Positions 47,205-57,590 of a DNA stretch of 64,000 nucleotides are shown piece by piece. The notes under the pieces are model-generated. The model searched no databases and had not been told where the DNA came from. It saw nothing but the letters and a program-made list of their open reading frames with translations. Source of the DNA: Candidatus Altimarinota bacterium (GTDB lineage: Bacteria; Patescibacteriota; Gracilibacteria; BD1-5; UBA6164); assembly GCA_943356435.1 (NCBI GenBank), contig CALREY010000005.1, positions 20,481-84,480 on the forward strand, read 5' to 3'. Numbering within the stretch: the first letter of the stretch is position 1; each line of letters starts with the position of its first letter. The translations under genes were made by a program, and so were the position numbers.

Positions 47205-47210
47205 ATTATA
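47205..47210 (-). promoter_or_regulatory. -10 box of the S-layer gene
   Basis: TATAAT on the minus strand, ending 11 nt before the ATG at 47193; the -35 (TTAGAT at 17 nt spacing) is weak. Predicts a leaderless or nearly leaderless transcript for the most strongly codon-biased gene here. Confidence 0.5.
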
Positions 47211-47285
47211 TAAATAAAAAGTAATTAATCTAAAAATATTCCTCCCTTTTCACGAAATCGGGATTAATATAATTATTATTCTATT

Positions 47286-48395
47286 TTAATTTTTTATAGT
47301 GTCGAAGATTTCAGATAGTTGATTTTTAAAACTATCGATTGAAAAAACACTAGCAGTATTTATAGCAGCAATAGAAAGACTATTTTGCAGAGATGAATTA
47401 TTCAAAATCTCATTAGTTTTATCTATAAATTCTTTTTGGGAATCTAATAAATATCAATTAACTCAATTTTTAATTATTTCTTTTGCTCATGCAATATTAT
47501 AAGATAAGACAGGAACTCAAATAGACATAGATTCTAAAATGACAAGTCAAAACGAATCTATTTTTGAAGGAAATAAAACTATAGTAGATTTCTCTAGTGT
47601 TTTTATGATTTGATCTTTATCGATAATTCATAAAAAAACTACATTTTTATCATCCTTGTATTTGTTTTTATATTTATTTAACTCATCTCATTCTCATCAA
47701 ATTATCAAAACAAGCTCACGAATCTCGTTTTTCAAATTCTCATAAGTATTAAAAATAAGTTCTATATTTTTTCCAAATACCCACCTACCATAAGTAAAAA
47801 TTACTTTAGGTCTACTCCCCTCCTTAGTAAGGAGGGGCTGGGGGTGGTCATTTTTATTTTTATTTTCGCTGTTATAATTCAAAAACTTATTATCCAAAAC
47901 TGGATATAGTATTTTTGAATCTATCTTATAAATGTCTTTTATTGATTCTTGTAAATATTTACTATTTGCAATTACAATATCTATATGTTTTAAAAAAATC
48001 TTTTCTATAAATCTTTTCAACAATATATTTACGTTTGTATTTCAACCATAATACCATGGATAATGATGATGCCACCAAATAAGTTTAGCTTTAGAACCAA
48101 ATAATATTTTTGAGAACACTCATACAAAATGCATTGGAGAATTCCCTATAATGATAAAATCATTATCTCTTATACGGTAAGCAATTTTAAAAAAGCTAAC
48201 TAGTTTAGAATTATTAAATGATATTACCCTATTTTTCATAGGAAATATAGTATTATCGTATGAAAAAGTATAAAAAGTTACATCATTATTATTATTTGAT
48301 AGAAAATCTGATAAATAAATCATCATATTAACAGCTCATCATTTCTTATTTACATAAGGATGAAGAACAGCTATTTTTTTATTTGTTGGAAGCAT
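47286..48395 (-). CDS. GT4 glycosyltransferase
   Basis: 369 aa. GT-B plan: N-terminal KKIAVLHPYVNKKGGAVNMM, then VFTYGRWVFGKN and the C-terminal donor-binding block LFPSKIDSFGLVILESMSIGVPVLSYNIAGAKEII. The E..G..E pattern of GT4 is present. Likely adds a sugar to a cell-surface polymer. Residues about 181-195 (NDHPQPLLTKEGSR) come from an in-frame palindromic insertion. Starts 369 bp from the pilus operon. Confidence 0.9.
47813..47850. repeat. Palindromic GC-rich element inside the GT4 gene
   Basis: Minus strand CCACCCCCAGCCCCTCCTT then ACTAAGGAGGGGAG, read as DHPQPLLTKEGSR in frame. Differs from the mfd copy at 37346 at a few positions and keeps the same frame. Confidence 0.8.
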
Positions 48396-48422
48396 ATTAT
48401 ATATATTATAGCAAAACACAAA

Positions 48423-48556
48423 GGTTAAAGCCTTAACCCAAAAGTTGTTTACAACTCCGGGAAACAAAGATTGAAATATTTTCAATCACTATTTCCCAAA
48501 GTCATATAAATAACTATTAGTAAAGCTAATAAATTTTTGTTCTTTTTTAGAAGAAC
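48423..48556. ncRNA. Candidate structured RNA: five consecutive stem-loops
   Basis: GGTTAA-TTAACC (48423-48438), AGTTGT-ACAACT (48443-48456), GGGAAA...TTTCCC (48459-48497) enclosing TTGAAA-TTTCAA (48471-48485), TATTAG-CTAATA (48515-48531) and GTTCTT-AAGAAC (48539-48556). A TATATT/TATAAT-rich run lies before it on the plus strand. Family unknown; strand not certain. The rest of the 369-bp gap (48557-48764) holds one 11-bp perfect stem made from the TCTTCACAT repeat and the terminator of pilC. Confidence 0.35.
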
Positions 48557-48648
48557 TTTTGTTCAGATTATTTTAAAGATCGAAATCCCAAAATTAACAT
48601 GTGTATATTATGGGTTTTATGCTGTAAAGTCAACCAAGCAACCGTAAA

Positions 48649-48685
48649 CTTCACACAATCTTCACATAAGAGAAATGTGAAGATT
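48649..48685. repeat. TCTTCACA repeat with inverted copy
   Basis: CTTCACACAATCTTCACA again, followed after a short loop by ATGTGAAGATT, giving an 11-bp perfect stem (48657-48667 with 48675-48685). No T-run, so not a simple terminator. Confidence 0.65.
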
Positions 48686-48702
48686 TCGATTATAAAATAT
48701 AA

Positions 48703-48731
48703 ACAAAAAAAAGCAATAATTAAATATTGCT
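48703..48731 (-). terminator. Terminator after pilC
   Basis: GCAATA...TTATTGC stem with T8 on the minus strand, about 35 nt past the pilC stop. Confidence 0.85.
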
Positions 48732-48764
48732 TATATTATCTAAAAAATGGTATTTTTAATGATT

Positions 48765-49931
48765 TTAACTTTGACTTACAGTATCTGCTAAGTTCATAAT
48801 TGGTTGCATTATTGCTAGTGCAATAAATCAAACAATTATTGCTAATGTAACTATAATAAATGGTTCTAAAAGTTTATTTAAGACAGTAATTGTGTTGTCT
48901 ACTTCATCATCATAGAAGTCTGCAACTTTCAAAATAATTTTATCAAGTTTGGCTGTTTCTTCTCATACTTGTATCATTTGCACCATCATATCAGGAAACA
49001 ATTTATCTCAATCTAATGATTCCCACATTTTTATTCATCCTGATATATCTTCAGACAATAACAAAATTCTTTGTTTATATACTTCATTTCATACTGCAGA
49101 TGAAGTTATCTTAAGACTCTCTACTACTGATACTCATGAAGAACTTAATCAAGAAAATGTTCTAGAAAACTTAGAAAGTACTAATTTTTTATTAATAACT
49201 CAAAAAATAGGTATTTTAAGTAATATATTATCGAAAATATATTTTCAATCTGGTGTTTTTTTCCAAATAGATATTGTTACAAATGCTATAATAACAACTA
49301 TTATCATCAAATACCAATATGATTTAAATACATCTGATACAGCCATTAATGCCTTAGTAGAGGCAGGAAGTGTAGATTTATCTTCAAATATATCAAGTAA
49401 TTTTGGTACTATCATGGTCATCATAACTGCTACTACACCAATAACAACAACAATAATAAACATAGGATACATCATTGCTGATTTGATTTTTCATGTTAAT
49501 GAATCTACTTTTTCTATTTGTGTTGATAAATCACTTAATACTAGATTAAGTTGTCCAGTTTTTTCTCATGACTTAATAATTCATATTTCAGCCTCAGAAA
49601 AACTACTTGGATACATTTCTAAACATTCTGATAAATTTTTTCATTGTTTCAATTCTTCACCAAATCTTCACAATATAGCTTTAAATATTGCGTTTTTTTC
49701 TTGTTTTTCTAATACCAAAATTGCCTTAATAAGAGTCATTCATGCATTTGTCATTGTAGACAAAAGACGATAAAAAACTACCTTTTCTTTTGTTTTTACA
49801 GATTGTAATGATACAACAAAATCGTTTAATTGGTCAATAAAACTCATAGTTTTTACACTACTTGTATCATTGTGGACATTGTTGTCATTTCAAGGATTTT
49901 TCTCATCATCCATGATTAAAAAATCTGCCAT
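48765..49931 (-). CDS. pilC: Type IV pilus inner-membrane platform protein PilC
   Basis: 388 aa. T2SF family: FYRLLSTMTNAGMTLIKAILVLEKQEKNA.. and a second copy KFSRTFSGLISSGVSVVESLKI, three main membrane helices, ending with VTLAIIVGFIALAIMQPIMNLAD. It forms the platform that PilB turns. Follows pilB by 104 bp containing an AT palindrome. Confidence 0.93.
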
Positions 49932-49941
49932 AATATATTTA

Positions 49942-50032
49942 TTAAATAATAATTAATAATGAATAATGAATAATGAATTTTTATAAACAATAATTTTATT
50001 ATTATTTATTCATTATTATTTATTCATTATAT
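49942..50032. repeat. AT-only palindrome with direct repeats between pilB and pilC
   Basis: AATAATGAATAATGAATAATGAAT on one arm faces TTATTCATTATTATTTATTCATT on the other. It could fold into a long hairpin between the two pilus genes, or be replication slippage. No spacers, so not a CRISPR. Confidence 0.5.
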
Positions 50033-50034
50033 TT

Positions 50035-51297
50035 TTACCCTTTTTGAGTTTTAGCTGCACTATATACTTCTTCCAAACTAGTTAATCAATTTAATGCTTT
50101 CATTATTCAATCTTGTTCTAATGAAATCATTCAATCTTTAATTGCTTGCGTATTAATATTAAATGCTGAATTTCATGATAGAATCATTTCTTTAACTCAT
50201 GGAGTTATTTCTAATACTTCATATATTCAAACTCTTCATTTATATCAATATCAATCACATTTATCACATCACACAGGTTCATAGAACATAGGATTTTTAA
50301 GTTTATCTCATACTCTATTTTGTAATTCTGTTTTATCTGTTATTCATATAGCATTCTTCACATTTGCTAATGTTTGAGGTCATATTTCTTTTAAACTAAC
50401 TGCTTTCTTACATTCACATAATCTTCTTACCAATCTTTGCGCAATTATTATATTAAATGATGCAGGAATCAAGAATGGTTGAACTCACATATTAAGTACT
50501 CTCGTAATAGTTTCAGATGCACTATTTGTATGGATTGTAGACAATACCAAGTGACCTGTCAAAGATGCTTCAATGGCTATATCAACAGTTTCCTTGTCTC
50601 TCATTTCTCATACCATTATTATATCTGGATCTTGTCTAAGAGCTGTCCTTAATCAATTCGCAAATGAATATCATATATCTGGTTTAACTTGAGATTGATT
50701 AATTCAATCAACTTGATTTTCTACAGGATCTTCTAAAGTCATTATATTAACAGATATATCATTCAAATCAGTAAGTGCAGAATAAAGAGTAGTAGATTTA
50801 CCTGATCAAGTTGGTCAAGATGTTAATATAATACCATTCGGTAGTGATATTGCCTTTTCAATCAAATCAAAGTTTTTTCATTCTATTCAAAGTGTATTTA
50901 ATGAAGGTATTTTTTTACTCTTATCTACGATTCTCATTACTATCTTTTCTCAATGAACTGTAGGTAGAGTAGAAACTCTCAGATCAAGAGTTTTTCATTC
51001 AATAGTAGTACTAATTCTTCAATCTTGAGGAATACGAGACTCATCAATTTTTAAATCAGACATAATTTTGAATCTAGCGATTATTCAACTATGTAAGAAA
51101 TTTTGATATTCAAGTATTTCTCTAAGTTCTCAGTCCAATCTATATCTCAATCTAACATATGAAGAAAGAGGTTCAATATGTATATCTGAAGACTCTCAAA
51201 GAACTGCGGCTAATATCATATAGTCGCATATTTCTTGAATATTATCTCATTTATAAACTAAATCTTTTAATTTAGTAATTGCCTCTTTATAAATCAT
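50035..51297 (-). CDS. pilB: Type IV pilus assembly ATPase PilB (GspE/PulE family)
   Basis: 420 aa. Secretion ATPase with Walker A GPTGSGKST, Asp box DIHIEP and RYRLDW, Walker [16 protein letters not shown], His box [12 protein letters not shown], and a C4 zinc module CECKK ... CDKCDGYGYKG. Drives pilus extension. It lacks the large N-terminal domain of full-size PilB. The order of two upstream membrane genes, pilB and pilC suggests one operon. Confidence 0.95.
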
Positions 51298-51301
51298 AGT
51301 T

Positions 51302-52537
51302 CTATTTTTTTACATTTAATATTTTATATATAGGATTTACAGCATCATCTATTTTGATAGCTCTAATATATATATCTTCTAAGTTTTCTTTTTTTAATAA
51401 TTCTTTTCTCATGTTATTAACTTCTTCACTAAATACTTTTAATGTCTCATTGTACTTAGTCAAATTTATACGATTTATTCAATCAGTTTTTGGATCTGAT
51501 AATCATTTATTAACTAATCATTGAGTTGCTACAAATTTACTTAATATTTCATTTATTTGTTCTACTATTTTGTAACTAGGTTGTCATTTAACATAAAACA
51601 TCAAATTTACAGATATTTCATATTGATCATTTCATTGAGTTTTTATAATAAAATCTCTGAAATTAGTATCTCATCTAGATAAATAACTTGAATCTAAATA
51701 ATCAGTGAATATTATTTTATCAATATCAACTATTTGATGTTCAAATATATTATAAGATGATGTTAATTTATCTCATTCTAATAGCTTTTTAACTCAATTT
51801 TTTGATAAAAATCAAAAATTATTATTTATATTTATGTTATTATTATCTACATTTATATTACCTACATTTTCTATGTAATATAGAAAATCTATTACATTAG
51901 ATTTAGTTCATTTCAAAACTAAATTCAATGGGATATAATATATATTTGATTCTAAAGATTCACTATTCCCTGTATTTATAGCATAATCTCCTAATAATGT
52001 TAATTTTGAAATTCAAATAGAATTATAAGTAGAAAAATTAAATGTTTCTATAATAGATTCTACATAATTAACAAATTTATAATCAGTAAGTGCATATTGT
52101 GAAAAATCTATAGAATTATCAGTATATGGAGGTAATACTTTAGATATCTTATCTATCTTTGCTTGTACTGATTTTTTATTTTCATCACTATTTATTTCTT
52201 TCACTTTAATATCCAAAAACTCTTTATAAGTATTTTCTTTTTTATTCACTAAATTATTAGCATAAAAATCTCAAGTCATACTTTTAAGAATTTCATTTAC
52301 AACTACTGAATTACTTCAAACATTGTTTAAACTCTTGAATTCATCAAAAGTTAAACCTGATTTTTCTATTCTGGTTAAATTTGTATAAATTTCTTTTGTA
52401 GATTTTTTTGTATCTTCAATTTTTAAAATTTCAGGTAATATATTAGTAATAAGATATACTAATAAACCTATAGTTAATACAAAATAAAATGCAAAATGTA
52501 TCATTATAATATTTTCTTCTCTTTTTTGCCTTTCCAT
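51302..52537 (-). CDS. Pilus operon single-pass membrane protein
   Basis: 411 aa. A cytoplasmic tip, one helix (residues about 12-34, HFAFYFVLTIGLLVYLITNIL), then a long outer domain of alternating helices and strands rich in Asn/Asp/Ile. Size and topology resemble PilO/PilN-type alignment proteins but no diagnostic motif is seen. Starts 1 bp after the previous gene and ends 4 bp before pilB, so it is clearly part of the operon. Confidence 0.6.
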
Positions 52538-52538
52538 A

Positions 52539-53381
52539 TTATTTTAAGTTATATTTTAATTTTAAATTGAAACTTGTTTTATTAGTAAAATCTGTTTTTT
52601 CTCATACAATAGATTCTGATTTAAATACTTTTTGTCTATCTTCTATTTTAAATACATCTGATTTTTTTGAGATATAGTTCAAAAAACTATTAGCTATAGA
52701 AATAGAAGTACCTTTTATATAGTTATCATCTCAAGCATCATATCATTTAAATCATCTTTCATATCATGCTGAGTAAGCTGTACATGTCATAGATAATAAA
52801 TTTTTACTTGATTCTATTGTAATTGCATTACATTGTATCTTTTGTTTATCAACAGAGTTAAATTCATTTTTAATATTATCAAACTTTTCTAATATATCTA
52901 GCACTTTCAATTTATTAGTAGATTTATCAGTTAAAAATATTACTTCTTTTGTCTTAGTGAAGTTATCTATCTCATAAACTTTTTCTAATATTCATAAAAT
53001 ACTAGATACTTGAGTTTTTTTTGCTAATTCTAAACTACTGGTATATTTTTTATTTAATGAAGAAATAGATGAACAATATGTATCATCATTTTGAATATCT
53101 CATAAAAATATTATACATAATGGATCTAATGCATTTGAATTAGTAATTGTATCTTTATTTTGAATATATATATATGAAAAAAGTATAATGAATATAAAAA
53201 ATAATACCCAAAATATTGATTGTAATATATGTGCTGCTTTTGATAAATAATAAAACTTATCTTTATTACTTTCTTTTTTCAGCTTATCTACTTCCTCAAC
53301 TAGATTTGAGTCAGAAGCAAAATCATCAAAAATATTTGATGTATCTATTCCCTTGTTTATTTCTGTGTTTTTATCTTGCAT
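52539..53381 (-). CDS. First gene of the pilus operon, membrane protein
   Basis: 280 aa. Charged cytoplasmic N terminus, one helix (about 55-77, SIFWVLFFIFIILFSYIYI), outer domain with a few Cys (DPLCIIF, DTYCSS, IQCNA, MTCTAY). Family not recognised. One base separates its stop from the next start. Possibly the PilN-like partner of the 411-aa protein; inference from order only. Confidence 0.55.
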
Positions 53382-53436
53382 AAATGATAATTAATAAGTA
53401 ACTAATAGTATAATAACATATTTTTTTTAAAATAAC

Positions 53437-53468
53437 AAAAAAATGACTTTACAAAATCATTTTTTTAT
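53437..53468 (-). terminator. Terminator downstream of dinG
   Basis: AAAAAATGA...TCATTTTTT stem immediately past the dinG stop on the minus strand. Confidence 0.75.
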
Positions 53469-53470
53469 TT

Positions 53471-56083
53471 TTACATACTTTCTAGTATATCTAGAAACTG
53501 ATTAGCAGTTCATTTCTTTATATTAACATTCTCTGGGAAAGCATCGTAAAATTTAGCTCACCATCAAGTAGAAATTATTCTATCATCTAAAAGTATTACT
53601 ATTCAATTATCAGTTTTAGTTCTTATTAATCTTCAAAATCACTGTTTCAACTTAATAATGGCTTTTGGGACTGAATATTCTAAAAATGGATCATTAAAAA
53701 ATACACTCCTAGCTTGAAAAATAGGATCAGTAGGTACTGAAAATGGAAATTTATGAATAACTAAGTATTTTAAATCATCTCATGGAATATCAACTCACTC
53801 CCAAAAACTATCTGTTCATAATAATATAGAATTACTTGGATTAGCTAGGTAAAAATTCAACAGTTTCACTTTACTTCATGCTACTCATTGTGCATATAGA
53901 TTAATTCACTCTTTCTTCAGATTAGAATTAAGTGAAGTGTATATTTCTTTTATAGAACTATAGCTTGTTAGCAATGTTAAGACCTTTCCCCTAACAGCTG
54001 AATAAAATCTTCACAAAAACTTCACAATAGTTTGTGAATTATTTTTTATATTTCACAAATCTGTAGGAATAAATAGTGTAGCTTGTTTTTTATAATCAAA
54101 ATCACTTTCAAATGAATAGAATTGAAAATCTTGTAATGATAATATTTTTTTAAAGTAATCAAAATTTCACTCAATTTTTAATGTAGCTGATGTAAGAACA
54201 CATGAGCTAACTTTATTCCACAAATTTTTAACTAAATATTCTCAAGGATTTAACAAAGTATAATCAAAATTCACTCAATTATTATCATCATAATTCAATA
54301 TTTTAATGAATTGTTTGTCTGAGTTATTGTCTAACATTATTTTTACAATATCATAACTAGACTGTAAAATAGCTATTTCTTTAGAAAAATTATAGTCTTT
54401 TTCTACTGACAACTTGTCTATAATGTCTATGAAGTCTAATTCTATTTTTTTAAGCAAACTACTATAATCATTTCATTCAAAAAAGTCAGGTTTCATTAAT
54501 GTTATTTTGAAATTCATATTAGAAGCAACTTTAGTATTAATATAACTATATATATAATCATCTATTAATTCTAATTTTGAAACTAGGTTTTCTTTTCATT
54601 TTAGAAATTTTATCTTCTTTGAATTTATTTTAGTTAATATTTTTTCTATTAATTCAAAATGTTCTAACAAGCTTTTTAAACTATAATTTTGTTTCAATGA
54701 ATCTGTTACAGTATCCTCTATATTATGTCACTCATCTATAACTAAATTTGATATTTTTCATAATACTCCAGTTTCACTATTCAAATCCGAAAACAATAAA
54801 CTATGATTTACTATGATTACATTAGAACTATCTAATCTAGTTCTAGCTTTATACAAGTACTCATATTTTTTATAATCATTTTTTTCATCTAATACCAAGA
54901 AACTATCAGCATTTAAAAATCTTAAAAATACAAATTCTTGTCAAAAGAAATTTAATTCATCTAGTTCTCAATATGTAGTTTCAAAAAACCATAACATTAT
55001 TTTTGATAAAAATCACACTTTATTATAACTTATATCATCCATCCAGAATTCATCAAAAAACAATCTAATACTTGCGTAATTCTTTTTTCATTTCAATTTG
55101 GTATATCTGAAATCTATTCACATATTAGTCCTCAGAAACAACAAATCTCTTAGATATAATTGGTCTTGTAAATTCTTAGTTTTAGTAGAAACAAATACTT
55201 TTTCTCATGTTTTTAGTGAATGAATAATTGAAGGAATAAGATATGCAAAACTCTTACCAAGTCATGTAGGAGCCTCAATTACTACTTTATTTTTATTAGA
55301 AAAACTGTCCATTACCATGTTTGTCATCTTTAATTGGTTGGCTCTAATTTCTACATTTCAAAGCTTATTAAACAATATAGACATATCCTTATTGTCTATA
55401 TCTTTGTCTATAATTAATTCATCTTCCGATTCAATCTTTCAAATTTTATTTAATATTTTTTTCTCAAAATCACCAAATGATAAATTTGTATCAATATTTA
55501 GAAATAAATTTTCTCTTAAGAAATTAATATTTTTATCTTCTGATTTGTTAAAAATAAAATATAATAAATGTTTCTTTTCATTATCTAATTTATTAAATGA
55601 TTCAATTAATTTCTCAAACAATTTTATAGTAGCATGTACATCATTTAATGCCCTATGAGCTCAATCTAAATTTATTCAAAAAGAATTACATAACATTTCT
55701 AAATTAAATGAAGATTGTGTGAAGCACAAAAAATTAGCAAGAAAAAATGTATCAATCTTCACATTGTTTTCAACTCTTATTCAATTATTCACAAAAAAAT
55801 CTACATCAAATGATATATTATGTCACAAAATAGGTGAATCTCATATAAAATCAATAACATCTTTTTTTAAATCTTCTAAACTAGGAGCTCAAAATAAATC
55901 TGAGTCATAGATATTAGTGATATTAGATATAATATCGGGTATTGGGATTCCTGGATTTACCAGTGAAGTAAAGGTTTCTTTTATCTCAAAAGTTCTCTCA
56001 TCAAACCTAACTAAAGCTATTTCTATTATCCTATCATTATACTTATCCAACCCTGTAGTCTCTAAATCTAAACAAATAATCAT
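53471..56083 (-). CDS. dinG: DinG-family helicase with N-terminal DEDDh exonuclease
   Basis: 870 aa. Exonuclease domain (1-170): CLDLETTGLDKYNDRIIEIA (DEDDh Asp/Glu), GHNISFDVDFF, and HRALNDVHATIKLF (His/Asp). Helicase: Walker A EAPTGLGKSFAYLIP, VIDEGHNIEDTV, VSTKTKNLQDQL, and motif VI KLKQGFGRLIR. This is the fusion layout of Bacillus-type DinG. Several Cys-poor inserts; no clear Fe-S cluster Cys set is seen. The ATG before ICLDLETTG is chosen over an upstream one because the extra residues are a hydrophobic leader unlike a nuclease. Confidence 0.9.
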
Positions 56084-56157
56084 AATTTCTAAATAAATCT
56101 TGAATAAAATATATACATATATATAATATAGAATAATAAAGATTAACAAAAATTAAA

Positions 56158-56817
56158 ATGAAAAAAGTAATTTACTTTATTATATTTAATTTTTTATTGT
56201 TATTGTTTAATAAAACACTAGCACTAGATATTGAATATAATACTGAATACAATGTAAAAAGAGCTATATTAGTTGAAGATTATGTTATAAAACACAAAGA
56301 AAAAATAGATAACTTCTTAAAAACTTATAATGTAGTATGAGATGATAATCTATATAATGACTTAAAAATAATTAATGAATCAATAGATGCATTAAGGAAA
56401 ATACAAAATACAAATGTAGAAAAGAAAAAAGCAGATGATGTAATGCAAGCTGTTTTAGAAAGAATAAAAATAGTAAATGAGGATTTAAAAATAAAACTAA
56501 AACAAGAAAAAGAAAGATTTAAAGAAAGATTAAATCAAAAAAAACAAACTTATCAAAAATTATGAATAAAAATTTCTGATAAAATATATAATATCAACCT
56601 TAAAATAGCTAAAAAAATAATTAATCAAAATGATTGATTGAGTTTAAAAGAATTGGATATTAAAAATAATTTAATAGTTTTGAATAGAGAAAGTCAAAAA
56701 TTAAAAAATTTCTGAAATATAGATTATAAGAGTGAAAAAGAAATGAGAGATGCTTTTGTTCAAATACTTAGAAATATAAAAAGTGAAATAAACTATATGA
56801 ATGAAACTCTAAGATAA
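56158..56817 (+). CDS. Secreted coiled-coil protein
   Basis: 219 aa. Signal peptide (1-23, ending NKTLALD), then almost entirely Lys/Glu/Asn-rich helices forming a long coiled coil. No family recognised. Alone between divergent and convergent neighbours; followed by the TCTTCACA repeat and a terminator. Could bridge or tether surface components. Confidence 0.65.
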
Positions 56818-56819
56818 AT

Positions 56820-56840
56820 CTTCACACAATCTTCACATAA
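56820..56840. repeat. TCTTCACA repeat
   Basis: Third exact copy of CTTCACACAATCTTCACA plus TAA, immediately past the stop of the coiled-coil gene. Confidence 0.7.
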
Positions 56841-56870
56841 AAAAGACTAGATTTTAATCTAGTCTTTTTT
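56837..56870. terminator. Bidirectional terminator, coiled-coil gene / pseudouridine synthase
   Basis: AAAAAGACTAGATT/AATCTAGTCTTTTT perfect stem; the stop codon of the pseudouridine synthase lies inside. Confidence 0.92.
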
Positions 56871-57572
56871 CAATCATAATTTATTAAATAATCAATCTAA
56901 TTCCCTACTTGTTAAATGTTTGTATTCTCAATAATCCAAACTTCACAATTCGATATTCTCTATTCTTATTCTTTTTAGATTTTTTACTCTTGATCACACT
57001 TTTTCTACCATTCTTCTTATTTGTCTATTTCTTCACTCTGTAATAGTAATACTAAACCTTCATGTAGATATTCTATTTATATCTGCTTTTTTTGTATAAC
57101 TTCACAATATAAACAATCAATTTCTCATATCATCTAACTGTTTATCATCAATAGGTCAAAATGTCTCTACTACATATTCTTTTTGATGTTCATATTTTGG
57201 ATGCATTAAATAATTAGCTAATCTACCATCATTTGTCATCAATATAAGTCATGTAGTATCTTTATCTAGTCTTCATATAGGAAATACTCTTTCTTTTACA
57301 TCCATTATATCTATGATATTTTTTTCATTATGTTGAGCACAAGTAGTTTCTATTCATCTAGGTTTATTTAGCTTATAGTAGACAAGTTTTTTTTGTTCTT
57401 CTATTGCCTTGTTTAATAGTATTACTTCATCAACTCATGGACATATAGACTCCCCTATCTTTGCCACTTGTCCATTTACTTTTACTAATCATCTTTCTAT
57501 ATATTCTTCCGCTTTTCTACGTGAACATATTCATGCTTGTGATAGATATTTTTGAATTCTAATATTTTCCAT
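56859..57572 (-). CDS. 16S/23S rRNA pseudouridine synthase (RsuA/RluB family)
   Basis: 237 aa. S4 domain (IRIQKYLSQAGICSRRKAEEYI...) and catalytic PSU domain with FPIGRLDKDTTGLILMTNDG (catalytic Asp) and TEGRNRQIRRM. Modifies large- or small-subunit rRNA; RsuA, RluB and RluF cannot be told apart here. Ends inside a terminator stem. Confidence 0.92.
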
Positions 57573-57590
57573 TTAAATTATATATTTTTA

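Noticed and set aside
49942..50032. CRISPR array
   Set aside because: Short AT direct repeats with no unique spacers and no cas genes anywhere in the window.
54007..54046. Inserted TCTTCACA repeat in dinG
   Set aside because: The match is partial and the encoded residues (TIVKFLGRFYS) fit helicase sequence, so it may be coincidental.
56084..56149. Upstream extended start for dinG
   Set aside because: It would add 22 very hydrophobic residues before a DEDDh nuclease; the ATG before ICLDLETTG is consistent with the family.
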